Positions 1 through 7,209 of a stretch of DNA of 16,364 nt are shown here, piece after piece (within the stretch, counting starts at the first letter, position 1; every line of letters starts with the position of its first letter). The DNA is from Limnohabitans sp. (GTDB taxonomy: Bacteria > Pseudomonadota > Gammaproteobacteria > Burkholderiales > Burkholderiaceae_C), in the NCBI GenBank assembly GCA_009693225.1, contig SHXP01000023.1, positions 1-16,364 on the forward strand. Direction: 5' to 3'. The position numbers and the translations under genes were made by a program. The notes under the pieces were generated by a model. That model did no database searches. It saw only the letters and a list, made by a program, of their open reading frames with translations, and was not told where the DNA came from.

Positions 1-125
1 TGTTCAGGGCAGATGGCAACCACTGTCGCGGTTTCATGCCCAAGCCCACTGCGCCTACCCCTGCGGTGGCGGTGCAAGCTGCGCCAAGCGTCAGGAAAAC
101 CTCGCGTTATCTTTGGAAAGCTTGA
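1..125 (+). CDS. 3' end of an unidentified upstream gene (partial)
   Basis: A frame beginning at base 3 is open from the window edge to a TGA at 123-125, giving about 40 residues that start FRADGNHCRGF and end SRYLWKA. The tail is rich in Pro, Ala and Val and becomes basic at the end. I do not recognise the family from so short a piece. It does not look like the C-terminus of a FleS/FlrB-type sensor kinase, the usual neighbour of a fleR/flrC gene, but 40 residues cannot exclude much. The AT-rich gap that follows and the promoter in it suggest this gene belongs to a separate transcription unit. The reading frame could be fortuitous; the only support is that it is open and GC-rich up to a sharp change to AT-rich sequence at its stop. 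Confidence 0.4.
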   Translation, partial: FRADGNHCRGFMPKPTAPTPAVAVQAAPSVRKTSRYLWKA

Positions 126-150
126 TTTGCGGCTGTCGAAATGCCGACTC

Positions 151-163
151 ATTAATTATTAAT
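151..163. promoter_or_regulatory. AT-rich doubled palindrome ATTAAT-T-ATTAAT
   Basis: Two copies of the self-complementary hexamer ATTAAT flank a single T. They lie about 60 bp upstream of the -24 element of the sigma-54 promoter, inside the most AT-rich stretch of the window. It could be an activator site or a bendable segment, or simply AT-rich sequence; nothing in the sequence assigns a protein to it. Confidence 0.25.
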
Positions 164-198
164 ATCTCATATAATTAAAAATCTATATATATACAAGC

Positions 199-216
199 GT
201 TTAAGTACTATTAAAC
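199..216. promoter_or_regulatory. Inverted repeat GTTTAA-N6-TTAAAC
   Basis: Six-base arms pair perfectly across a six-base spacer. The dyad ends six bases before the GG of the -24 element. Enhancer-binding proteins normally bind further upstream, so if this is a site it may serve a repressor or a second regulator. AT-rich chance occurrence is possible. Confidence 0.3.
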
Positions 217-220
217 AAAG

Positions 221-238
221 CCGGCACACTCATTGCTT
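221..238 (+). promoter_or_regulatory. Sigma-54 (-24/-12) promoter for the regulator-fliE operon
   Basis: The stretch CCGGCACACTCATTGCTT matches the sigma-54 consensus TGGCAC-N5-TTGCT. The invariant GG (223-224) and GC (235-236) are separated by exactly ten bases. Transcription would start about twelve bases after the GC, near base 248, leaving a very short leader before the regulator start at 262 or 271. The promoter lies directly upstream of a gene encoding a sigma-54 activator, so positive autoregulation of the activator and the fliE-fliJ genes is a reasonable inference. The first T of the consensus is replaced by C. Confidence 0.72.
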
Positions 239-261
239 ATTGATCAGACCTTTGTTAATGG

Positions 262-1707
262 TTGATCAATGTGAACACTTCGACTTCAAACGTACTGCAA
301 GCTGTCTGGCTGGATCCGTTCAGCCCGCTTGGTGATGAGCAGCGTGCCCAGTTGGGTGAGGCCGGCCTGGCTTTGCACACGATTTCCACCTTGGGTGACT
401 TGACCTTGGCGCTCAGACGCGCACATGTCATGATCATTCGTTTGGGCGACAGCGCGGACTTGCTGCGTGAGGTTCAAACCTTGATCGGTCAACTCGGTTT
501 CAATGTGCCTGTTATTTGTCGCGTCGAAAGACGCCGTATGGAAGTCACGGTCGACGCGATGCGCCACGGTGCATTGCACGTGTTGCCTGCTGACGAATGG
601 TCAGCTGCTGCCTGGCAGTCTGCCACCCAAGGCATGCAACTGGGTGACAGCAACCAGCCAAAAAGTTTTGTGTTTGTCGACCCGGTCAGCCAACATTTGC
701 TGGCTTTGGCGCAACGTGTGGCACAAACCGAAGTGACCGTGCTGTTGGTCGGCCCGACTGGCGCTGGCAAGGAAGTTTTGGCCCGCGTGCTGCACGAGTC
801 TTCGCTGCGTGCTAAAGGACCTTTTGTCGCGCTCAATTGCTCGGCTTTACCTGAGCATTTGATTGAAGACATGTTGTTTGGTCATGAAAAAGGTGCATTC
901 ACTGGCGCCCACAAAGACCATAAAGGATTATTTGAGCAGGCGCAGAGCGGCACGGTGTTTTTGGATGAGATTGGCGAAATGCCCATCCATTTGCAAGCCA
1001 AGTTGCTGCGCGTGTTGCAAGAGAAAAAACTCAATCGCTTGGGTGGCGAAACCGCCATCGATTTGGATGTGCGCGTGATTGCAGCCACCAACAAGGATTT
1101 GCGCCAAGCCATTGAAGCGCGTGAATTCCGCGAAGACTTGTATTTCCGTATCAGCACATTCCGATTGCGTATCCAGCCTTTGTGCGAACGCCCAGGCGAC
1201 ATCCTCCCTTTGGCCATGCAGGCTTTGAACAGATTGGCCAAAGACAGCGTGCCTTTGAGCTTGAGTATAGAAGCTCAACTGATGCTGCAGCAATACCCGT
1301 GGCCAGGCAATGTGCGCGAACTTGAAAACGTGATTCAGCGTGCCGTGGTGTTGTGCCGTGGACGTGTGGTCACGCCAGCGCATTTAATGTTTGATGAAAC
1401 ACAGCCCATGTCGCTGCAACCCGCCGTCGACACACACACCATACAAGCGGTGTATGTGGCGGAACCGGTCACGCCGTCGCCCGACAGTTTCAGGGTGCCC
1501 AACAGCTCAGATGACATGAAGACCACCGCCCCCGAAGACCTGATGTCAGCGGTCAAGGCCAGCGAGCACCAAGTGATTCTGGCGGCGATTCAAGCCACCG
1601 AAAGCCGTGTCGAGGCCGCGAAAAAACTTGGCATCAGTCCGCGCACTTTACGCTACAAGTTGGCCCAGCTGCGTGAACGCGGCATGGACCTGGCAGTAGC
1701 CGCTTAA
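262..1707 (+). CDS. Sigma-54-dependent flagellar activator, FleR/FlrC type, with degenerate receiver
   Basis: This is an AAA+ enhancer-binding protein that remodels sigma-54 RNA polymerase at flagellar promoters. Residues about 12-125 look like a receiver fold, but the usual phosphoacceptor position reads VMIIRLGDSADLL, with no Asp after the third beta strand. The AAA+ core has Walker A GPTGAGKE (164-171), the sigma-54 contact loop GAFTGA (211-216), Walker B TVFLDE (231-236), FREDLYFRIS with the arginine fingers (289-298) and WPGNVREL (347-354). A linker of about 60 residues leads to a Fis-type helix-turn-helix (about 437-470) ending LGISPRTLRYKLAQLRERG, typical of FleR/FlrC. Those genes also sit directly upstream of fliE in Pseudomonas and Vibrio. 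The start is uncertain: TTG at 262 or GTG at 271 are the in-frame options before the receiver-like fold, and neither has a clear Shine-Dalgarno sequence. No kinase gene is visible directly upstream. The family call is firm; the exact orthologue (FleR/FlrC or FleQ-like) is less so. Confidence 0.9.
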   Translation: MINVNTSTSNVLQAVWLDPFSPLGDEQRAQLGEAGLALHTISTLGDLTLALRRAHVMIIRLGDSADLLREVQTLIGQLGFNVPVICRVERRRMEVTVDAMRHGALHVLPADEWSAAAWQSATQGMQLGDSNQPKSFVFVDPVSQHLLALAQRVAQTEVTVLLVGPTGAGKEVLARVLHESSLRAKGPFVALNCSALPEHLIEDMLFGHEKGAFTGAHKDHKGLFEQAQSGTVFLDEIGEMPIHLQAKLLRVLQEKKLNRLGGETAIDLDVRVIAATNKDLRQAIEAREFREDLYFRISTFRLRIQPLCERPGDILPLAMQALNRLAKDSVPLSLSIEAQLMLQQYPWPGNVRELENVIQRAVVLCRGRVVTPAHLMFDETQPMSLQPAVDTHTIQAVYVAEPVTPSPDSFRVPNSSDDMKTTAPEDLMSAVKASEHQVILAAIQATESRVEAAKKLGISPRTLRYKLAQLRERGMDLAVAA

Positions 1708-1723
1708 GTCGGGAGCAGCAGCC

Positions 1724-2086
1724 ATGATTGACAGCATCTCAGCAAACAGCGTGAACTCCATGATGGAGACGATTCGCGCCTACCAGAACAAGGCAGCCGG
1801 TGGTATTGACCAGATCAATATCAAGCCGCCGCAGGTGCAGGATATTCAGGCGCCGAAAACGGAGCTGCCGAATTTCACCGAGTCGGTCAAAAACCTGCTC
1901 GACAAAGTCAATGAAACGCAGGTCAAGTCCAGCAACTTGCAGGAAGCATACCAACGAGGCGAAGACATACCCCTGACCGACGTGGTGCTGGGTATGCAGA
2001 AATCCTCCCTGGCGTTTGAAGCGACCTTGCAGGTGCGCAACAAAGTATTGAGGGCTTATGAAGAAATCATGAACATGCCGGTCTAA
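1724..2086 (+). CDS. fliE: Flagellar hook-basal body complex protein FliE
   Basis: FliE is a small periplasmic basal-body protein that joins the MS ring to the proximal rod and is among the first export substrates. The 120-residue product is slightly longer than many FliE proteins. It carries the family's C-terminal signature LQVRNKVLRAYEEIMNMPV (residues 102-120), preceded by VVLGMQKSSLAFEATLQ. The N-terminal half is polar and probably flexible, and there is no signal peptide, as expected for a type III export substrate. The ATG has a GGGAG ribosome-binding site at 1711-1715. The gene starts 16 bases after the regulator stop and ends 14 bases before fliF, so it is in the same transcript. Confidence 0.95.
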   Translation: MIDSISANSVNSMMETIRAYQNKAAGGIDQINIKPPQVQDIQAPKTELPNFTESVKNLLDKVNETQVKSSNLQEAYQRGEDIPLTDVVLGMQKSSLAFEATLQVRNKVLRAYEEIMNMPV

Positions 2087-2100
2087 ACTGAGAGAACAAC

Positions 2101-4248
2101 ATGGCTACCGCAAGTGCAACACTCAATTCCCCTGTAGGCACCAGCAATAACGCGCTGACCACCGATGCTGACAATGGCGCGCGCAGCAGTAACGCCATGG
2201 TCGCCAGCGGCACGCCTGTGCGCAGCGGCGACCTGGCACGTTCAATCACCGGTTCGGCGCTGACCGACCCGATGGGCATGATCCGCGACCTGGTGCGCCA
2301 GCCCTCTGTGCGTAAAGTGCTGCCTATCGCCGTCATCCTGATGGTGGTCGCGGCTTTCGGTCTGGCCTCCATGTCGATGAAAACGCCGTCGATGCGGCCT
2401 TTGACCATGATGCTGCCCGAGACCGACAAGCAACTCGCCATGGAAACTTTGAAGACCGCCAATTTCAAACCCGAGATTGACAACAATACCGGTCAAATCA
2501 TGGTGCCGGCGGACAAATACCAGGAAGCGCGCATGCTGTTGTCTTCCAAAGGATTGCCGCGCACCGAAGTGCAGGGCATGGACACTTTAAAAGACATGCC
2601 GGCCATGACCACCAGCCAGTTCATGGAGCAGGTCCGCTACAACAACGCCATGGAGCAGGAACTGGCGAAAACCATTTCGCAAATTGCCGGTATACGCAGC
2701 GCCCGTGTGCACCTGGCTGCACCCAAGCAAAGCGTGTTTGTGCGCGACCGTGTACCAACCAAGGCCTCGGTCATCATTAACCGTGCCCCCGGCAAGGAAG
2801 TGTCGTCGGCCAATGTGCTGGCCATTATTTCGCTGGTGGCCTCCAGCGTGCCTTACCTGGCCCCAGAAAATGTCTCGGTGGTCGACAACTTCGGCTCCTT
2901 GATGAATGAGATGCTGGGCCCGCAACCGCTGGGCCTGACCGGTGCCGAGTTGTTGCAAAAGCAGCAGATGGAAGACTTGTACCGCACCCGTTTGATTCAA
3001 TTGCTCGCACCCATCGTCGGCGCCGAAAACGTGTCTGCCCAGGTCAGCCTGCAACTCGATTTCACGCAGGAAGAAATCACCACCGAAGACTTTGACCAGC
3101 GCGACAAGGGGCCCAAGACGCGTTCCGAGTTGTATGTGGAAGACCGCAATACATTCAAGGACGCGATCGGCATACCCGGCTCGCTCACCAATACCCCGCC
3201 CAACCCGCCGATCAACCCGGCTTCGTCTGAAGCCACGCCCGCCGACCCGAACAAAGGCGTCAGCGAAAAAGGTGTGCAGGTCGTGGCGCGCAGCACCAAA
3301 AACTATGAACTCGACCGTTCGGTGCGCCATACCAAGAGCGCCATGGGCAATATTTCCAAGCTCGGCGTCGGTGTGCTGATCAACGAACGCCCGATTCCCC
3401 CCGGCATGAAGGTGGAGAAGCCGGCTGACGGCTCGCCGCCGACGACGACCATTCCCTATACCCAGGAGGAACTCGACCGCCTGAACCAGCTGGTGCGCGG
3501 TGCGGTCGGTTTCAATGACAAACGCGGTGATGTAGTGACTGTGGTGGCCACACGTTTTGAGCCGCCGGTCGACCCCAACGTCGTGTCCTGGTACAAGGAC
3601 GAGTCGCTGGCCTCGCTGGCCAACAGCGGTGTGATCGCCTTGTTGTTCCTGTTGTTCCTGATGGCTGTGGTGCGCCCCATGATCAAGAGGCTGATCAAGC
3701 CCGAAGTCGATCCCGCTGCGATTGCCGCTGCCGCCATGGCTGCAGCTGCTGCCGAAGCCGCCAGCGCAGAAAAAACCCGTACCGAGCGCATCGCTGCCGC
3801 AGAGGCCGAAGCCGCAGCCAGAGTGGTGGCAGAACGTGCCGCCCGCGAAGAAGCCGAGGAAAAAGGGCGCAAAGAAGCCGAGGCCAAAGCCGAGGCCGAG
3901 CGCCAGGTCGTCGAAGCCGATGCCAAAGAAGCCGAAATGGCTGAACAAGCCGCCGCCGCAGAAGCCGCCCGTATGGCTGAAGAGGAAGCTGCCCGCGAAG
4001 CCGAGCGTGTGGCTGCACTCGAGTTGCAGGCCGAAGGCGGCGGTGAAGACATGGAATTGGAAGAAGGCGAATCGCTCGACGACCTCAAGGCACGCATGGG
4101 TAAACTCAAACCCAAGAAGCAGAGCATACCTTCTGATTTGCTCAATAATGCGAACTCGTACGATGACAAGGTTGCCCTGATCCGGATGATCGTGGCTGAC
4201 AACTCAGGCCTTGTGGCCAGTGTCATGCGCAACATGATCCAACCCTGA
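2101..4248 (+). CDS. fliF: Flagellar MS-ring protein FliF with extended cytoplasmic linker
   Basis: FliF builds the MS ring in the inner membrane, the base for rotor and export gate. Residues 1-60 are polar and low-complexity; the first membrane helix is at about 73-92. The ring-building periplasmic part follows, with FliF hallmarks such as SARVHLAAPKQSVFVRD (200-216), KASVIINRAPG (221-231) and GVGVLINERPIP (422-433). The second membrane helix is at about 507-525, ending VVRPMIKRL. The C-terminal tail, IPSDLL (676-681) and NSYDDKVALIRMIV (685-698), is the FliG-binding segment. At 715 residues it is well above the usual 550-570. Most of the excess is an Ala/Glu-rich, probably coiled-coil linker (about 537-645) between the second helix and the tail. 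The ATG at 2101 follows GAGAG; internal ATGs at residues 33 and 58 are less likely alternatives. Confidence 0.97.
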   Translation: MATASATLNSPVGTSNNALTTDADNGARSSNAMVASGTPVRSGDLARSITGSALTDPMGMIRDLVRQPSVRKVLPIAVILMVVAAFGLASMSMKTPSMRPLTMMLPETDKQLAMETLKTANFKPEIDNNTGQIMVPADKYQEARMLLSSKGLPRTEVQGMDTLKDMPAMTTSQFMEQVRYNNAMEQELAKTISQIAGIRSARVHLAAPKQSVFVRDRVPTKASVIINRAPGKEVSSANVLAIISLVASSVPYLAPENVSVVDNFGSLMNEMLGPQPLGLTGAELLQKQQMEDLYRTRLIQLLAPIVGAENVSAQVSLQLDFTQEEITTEDFDQRDKGPKTRSELYVEDRNTFKDAIGIPGSLTNTPPNPPINPASSEATPADPNKGVSEKGVQVVARSTKNYELDRSVRHTKSAMGNISKLGVGVLINERPIPPGMKVEKPADGSPPTTTIPYTQEELDRLNQLVRGAVGFNDKRGDVVTVVATRFEPPVDPNVVSWYKDESLASLANSGVIALLFLLFLMAVVRPMIKRLIKPEVDPAAIAAAAMAAAAAEAASAEKTRTERIAAAEAEAAARVVAERAAREEAEEKGRKEAEAKAEAERQVVEADAKEAEMAEQAAAAEAARMAEEEAAREAERVAALELQAEGGGEDMELEEGESLDDLKARMGKLKPKKQSIPSDLLNNANSYDDKVALIRMIVADNSGLVASVMRNMIQP

Positions 4249-4276
4249 TCTGGCAACAAGCTACCAAGGATGACAC

Positions 4277-5311
4277 ATGGCTGTAGATACTATTCAATGG
4301 ACCCCGGAGCTTCGCGCCGAGATGGGGGCGATGACATCGACCCAGCGTGCCGCTGTGTTGATGCTGCTGCTGGGAGAAGAGCAGGCTGCTGAAATTGTGA
4401 AATACCTCAGTCCCAAGGAAGTGCAGGCCTTGGGTGCCGCCATGGTGCAGGCTTCTTCGCTGTCGCAAGGCGCAGTGAATGTGGTGCTCGACCAGTTTGT
4501 CGACATGCTAAAAAAACAAAACAGCGTCGGACTCGGCGGCTCGGACTATGTGGACCGTGTGATGCGCCTGGCGCTCGGTGAAGACAAGGCCAACTCGGTA
4601 CTCAACCGCATCATGCCGGGACAAGGGACCAAAGGCCTGGATATTCTTTCCTGGATGGACCCCCGTTCTATTGCCGAAATGATCCGTACCGAACACCCCC
4701 AGGTGATTGCCATCATTTTGTCGATTTTGGAAACCAACGTGGCAGCCGACGTGCTGGTCTATCTACCGCCTGAAGTGCGCCCCGAGGCGATACAGCGCGT
4801 GGCCGCCATGGACACGGTGCAGCCCTCGGCCATGGCCGAGCTCGAACAAATCATGAAGCAGCAGTTCGCCAAGAGTTCCTCGTCCAAGTCGTCAAGCTTC
4901 GGCGGTATCAAAGCGGCGGCCGATATCATGAACAAAACCAAGACCGACATGGAGCGCTCCATCATGGACGGTCTGGAAGAACTTGATGCCGATTTGATGT
5001 TGAAGATTCAGGACATGATGTTCACCTTCGACAATCTGGCGTCTGTGGATAACAAGGGAATTCAGGTGCTAATGCGCAACGTCGAGCCCGACCAGTTGAT
5101 GGTCGCACTCAAAGGCGCACCCGACGAAGTGCTGGCACGTTTTCTGGACAACATGTCCGAGCGTGCGCGCGGCATGTTCAAGGACGACATGGATGCGCGC
5201 GGCCCGGTGCGTGTCGCCGACGTCGAAGATTCACAAAAGAAAATCATGCGTCTGGCACGCAAGCTGTCGGACACCGGCGAACTGATCCTGGGCGGGGCAG
5301 ACTTTGTTTAA
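4277..5311 (+). CDS. fliG: Flagellar rotor/switch protein FliG
   Basis: FliG sits on the cytoplasmic face of the MS ring, binds the FliF tail, and generates torque with the stator while passing the switch signal from FliM. The 344-residue product has the expected length. Seen in order: an N-terminal helical domain (about 18-110) that docks FliF; the middle domain with the EHPQ motif (139-142) used in FliM contact; a linker with GG (209-210) after an unusually serine-rich run SSSSKSSS (200-207); and the C-terminal domain with the MFTF motif (248-251). It ends in a typical torque-helix region including LKGAPDEVLARFLDNMS and GPVRVADVE. AAGGA at 4266-4270 is a good ribosome-binding site. Its last eight bases overlap the fliH start. 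Confidence 0.97.
   Translation: MAVDTIQWTPELRAEMGAMTSTQRAAVLMLLLGEEQAAEIVKYLSPKEVQALGAAMVQASSLSQGAVNVVLDQFVDMLKKQNSVGLGGSDYVDRVMRLALGEDKANSVLNRIMPGQGTKGLDILSWMDPRSIAEMIRTEHPQVIAIILSILETNVAADVLVYLPPEVRPEAIQRVAAMDTVQPSAMAELEQIMKQQFAKSSSSKSSSFGGIKAAADIMNKTKTDMERSIMDGLEELDADLMLKIQDMMFTFDNLASVDNKGIQVLMRNVEPDQLMVALKGAPDEVLARFLDNMSERARGMFKDDMDARGPVRVADVEDSQKKIMRLARKLSDTGELILGGADFV
5291..5306 (+). promoter_or_regulatory. Ribosome-binding site and TTG start of fliH inside the end of fliG
   Basis: A purine-rich GGCGGGG (5291-5297) lies six bases before the TTG at 5304-5306, which overlaps the last codons of fliG. No ATG occurs in the fliH frame until residue 100, so this site decides the start and implies translation coupled to fliG. 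Confidence 0.5.
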
Positions 5312-6560
5312 CCCGGATCCTCTTAAACCGCCGCCGCGTCACTGGCTGGACGATACCTGGCTGAATACCTCGTCGCCTGCGCTGAAAACATTCGGCGAAT
5401 TCGACTGGGCCAAGGTACCCAAGCTGGATTACGCCACGACCAGATTCCGCCAGCTGGCCACACCCGGGAAGGCCACGGTGCTGGACGATGACAGCGGCTT
5501 TGTGCTGGAGACATTCGGCCGCAAACCCGCTTACAAACTCGATGGCAGCAGCGGTAAACCAGCAGCCGATTCGCTGTATCCGTCTTTGCCTGATGAAGAG
5601 ATGTTGGCGGCAGACGACAGAGAACTGCAACAGCAGGAACTGGCGCAGCAGCAGGCTGAGCAGGCCCGCTTGCAGGCACAGGCGCAGGCTGAGCGCGAAC
5701 AACAACGCCGACTCGAACGCGAGGTCTTCGGACCCGATTGCATGTGGCGTTGCCAGAATGAGCATGCGCTGGACGTGTTACCGCTGGGCGATGACGCACC
5801 GGTGCTGGACCCGGCTGCACTGGCTGCTGCCCGAGATGAAGCTTATGCAATCGGTCAGGCCCACGGTATTCAATCAGGTATGCAACAAGGGCTGGAACAG
5901 GGCATTGCCCGGGGACAGACCGAAGGACACGAACAAGGCATGGCACAAGCACGCGCCGAAGCCGAAGAAAAATTACAACAGGCACTCGAGGCACAGAAAA
6001 CCGAACTCAGCAGCAGCGTGCAGGAACAATTGCAGTTGCTGCAGCAACTCAACGATAAATTCACTGCATTCAGCAGCGATCCCCAGGCCTTGTACGAGCC
6101 GGTCAAGCGGCTGGCCCTGCACATCAGCGAACAACTGGTGCTGGCCGAGCTGACCTTGTCAGGCCAGGCCATCGAACGGCTGGTGCAGCGCTGTCTGTAT
6201 GAGATTGACATGCACGGCCAGCCGGCCATCACGGTTGAACTCAATCCGCAGGACAAGGCCCGGCTGGAGGACATCGGCGGTGATGTGATCAAACAATTGC
6301 AATTGCAGGCGGTACCCGACCTGCACCCCGGCAGCGTGCGTCTGTTGGTCAACGACAGCCAGATCGAAGACTTGATCGAACACCGGTTACAGGCCATGGC
6401 CAACCGCTTGCTGAACCAACCCGAGCAATGGCGCGAGCAGTCGGCGTTTTTCCGCCAGCCGCTGGCGCAGCTCGACGGGCAGGTGGAAGATATACCGCCG
6501 CGCGTCGCCTTTGACACAGTATTGCCGGATGAACCCCCGTTTGAGGACGACCATGCTTGA
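5304..6560 (+). CDS. fliH: Flagellar export ATPase regulator FliH, N-terminally extended
   Basis: FliH is a cytoplasmic dimer that binds and regulates the export ATPase FliI and tethers it to the C ring and FlhA. The diagnostic feature is a run of eight glycines spaced every four residues (184, 188, 192, 196, 200, 204, 208, 212), the GxxxG helix typical of FliH. It is followed by a coiled coil (about 215-260) and the C-terminal FliH domain (about 260-380), including VKRLALHISEQLV and ITVELNPQD. The product is 418 residues against a usual 230-280. The N-terminal half contains Trp14, Trp19 and Trp35, which may correspond to the Trp residues Salmonella FliH uses to contact FlhA, then a Gln/Ala-rich coiled segment (105-140). 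The TTG start overlaps fliG by eight bases. The stop overlaps the next gene by eight bases. Confidence 0.88.
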   Translation: MFNPDPLKPPPRHWLDDTWLNTSSPALKTFGEFDWAKVPKLDYATTRFRQLATPGKATVLDDDSGFVLETFGRKPAYKLDGSSGKPAADSLYPSLPDEEMLAADDRELQQQELAQQQAEQARLQAQAQAEREQQRRLEREVFGPDCMWRCQNEHALDVLPLGDDAPVLDPAALAAARDEAYAIGQAHGIQSGMQQGLEQGIARGQTEGHEQGMAQARAEAEEKLQQALEAQKTELSSSVQEQLQLLQQLNDKFTAFSSDPQALYEPVKRLALHISEQLVLAELTLSGQAIERLVQRCLYEIDMHGQPAITVELNPQDKARLEDIGGDVIKQLQLQAVPDLHPGSVRLLVNDSQIEDLIEHRLQAMANRLLNQPEQWREQSAFFRQPLAQLDGQVEDIPPRVAFDTVLPDEPPFEDDHA

Positions 6561-7209
6561 TTTCATCAATATCGCTTTGCGCGCCGTCATGTGCGTGGTG
6601 TTCATCGGTTTTGTGGTTCGCCCCATGCTGATGTCCATGGTCAGGCGCGAGCCCAATATCCTGGAATTGGAGGAAATGGCCCAGCTGGCGGTCAACTCTG
6701 CGTTCAAAGAGAAGTTCGACGGTTTTTATGTGCAGCGTACGGTTGCGCAACTTGAGGCGCCCAAAACCCGGGCCCCGGCTGAAGGCGAACCTTCAGGCTC
6801 CGGCATGGATGCCGCGCAGGCAGCACCCGAACCCGTGCCTTTGACGGAAGAAGAACTGGCTGCCCTGGAGGCCAACAAAGCCTATTTGGATGAATTGATC
6901 AAAGGCCACGAAGAAGAATTGGCACGCCGCGCTGAACTTGCTGCCGCCGAGGCCGAGCGTCTGGCGCAACTGGCAGTGGCCCAGCAGTCTGCTGACAGTA
7001 ACAACGAAGCAGAGGACGACGATGCAGGCGCTTCATTGGAAAAAATGCGCCTGAGCATGAAGAAAGAAAAGAAAAAGCCCGCCATCCCCGCCGAACTGCT
7101 GGCCGGCAACAGCTACGAAGACAAGCTCATGGTGGTGCGTTATGTGGCCGAGCAGGAACAAAACCGTGTCGCCAATGCCATCCGTTCCATGATCAAGATC
7201 GGGCCCTGA
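6553..7209 (+). CDS. FliF C-terminal paralogue: membrane helix, acidic linker, FliG-binding tail
   Basis: This 218-residue protein resembles only the last part of FliF. Residues 7-25 form one membrane helix ending VVRPM, the same five residues that end FliF's second membrane helix (523-527). An Ala/Glu-rich, probably helical linker follows (about 95-160). The end, IPAELLAGNSYEDKLMVVR through RVANAIRSMI (178-214), aligns with FliF 676-712 with a single one-residue gap, sharing IP, LL, NSY, DK, R, VA, R and MI. FliF from its second helix to its end is about 209 residues, so the architectures match in size too. The ring-building periplasmic domains are missing. By inference it is an inner-membrane protein with a cytoplasmic tail that could bind FliG. 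The ATG overlaps the end of fliH by eight bases, and fliI begins immediately after its stop. The frame is also open upstream to a TTG at 6511, but the ATG fits the FliF alignment better. I know of no established name. Confidence 0.8.
   Translation: MLDFINIALRAVMCVVFIGFVVRPMLMSMVRREPNILELEEMAQLAVNSAFKEKFDGFYVQRTVAQLEAPKTRAPAEGEPSGSGMDAAQAAPEPVPLTEEELAALEANKAYLDELIKGHEEELARRAELAAAEAERLAQLAVAQQSADSNNEAEDDDAGASLEKMRLSMKKEKKKPAIPAELLAGNSYEDKLMVVRYVAEQEQNRVANAIRSMIKIGP

Noticed and set aside
137..150. GTCG-N6-CGAC hairpin after the first partial gene as a terminator
   Set aside because: The stem is only four base pairs and is not followed by a T tract; the AT-rich sequence beyond is mixed.
1708..1723. 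A separate sigma-54 promoter for fliE
   Set aside because: No GG-N10-GC arrangement is found in the 16-base gap or just upstream in the end of the regulator gene; fliE appears to be read from the upstream promoter.
2587..3948. Long open frame (453 codons) antisense to fliF
   Set aside because: It lies entirely opposite fliF, its product is a His/Gly/Phe-rich low-complexity sequence with no recognisable family, and fliF is complete; it is a shadow of GC-rich codons.
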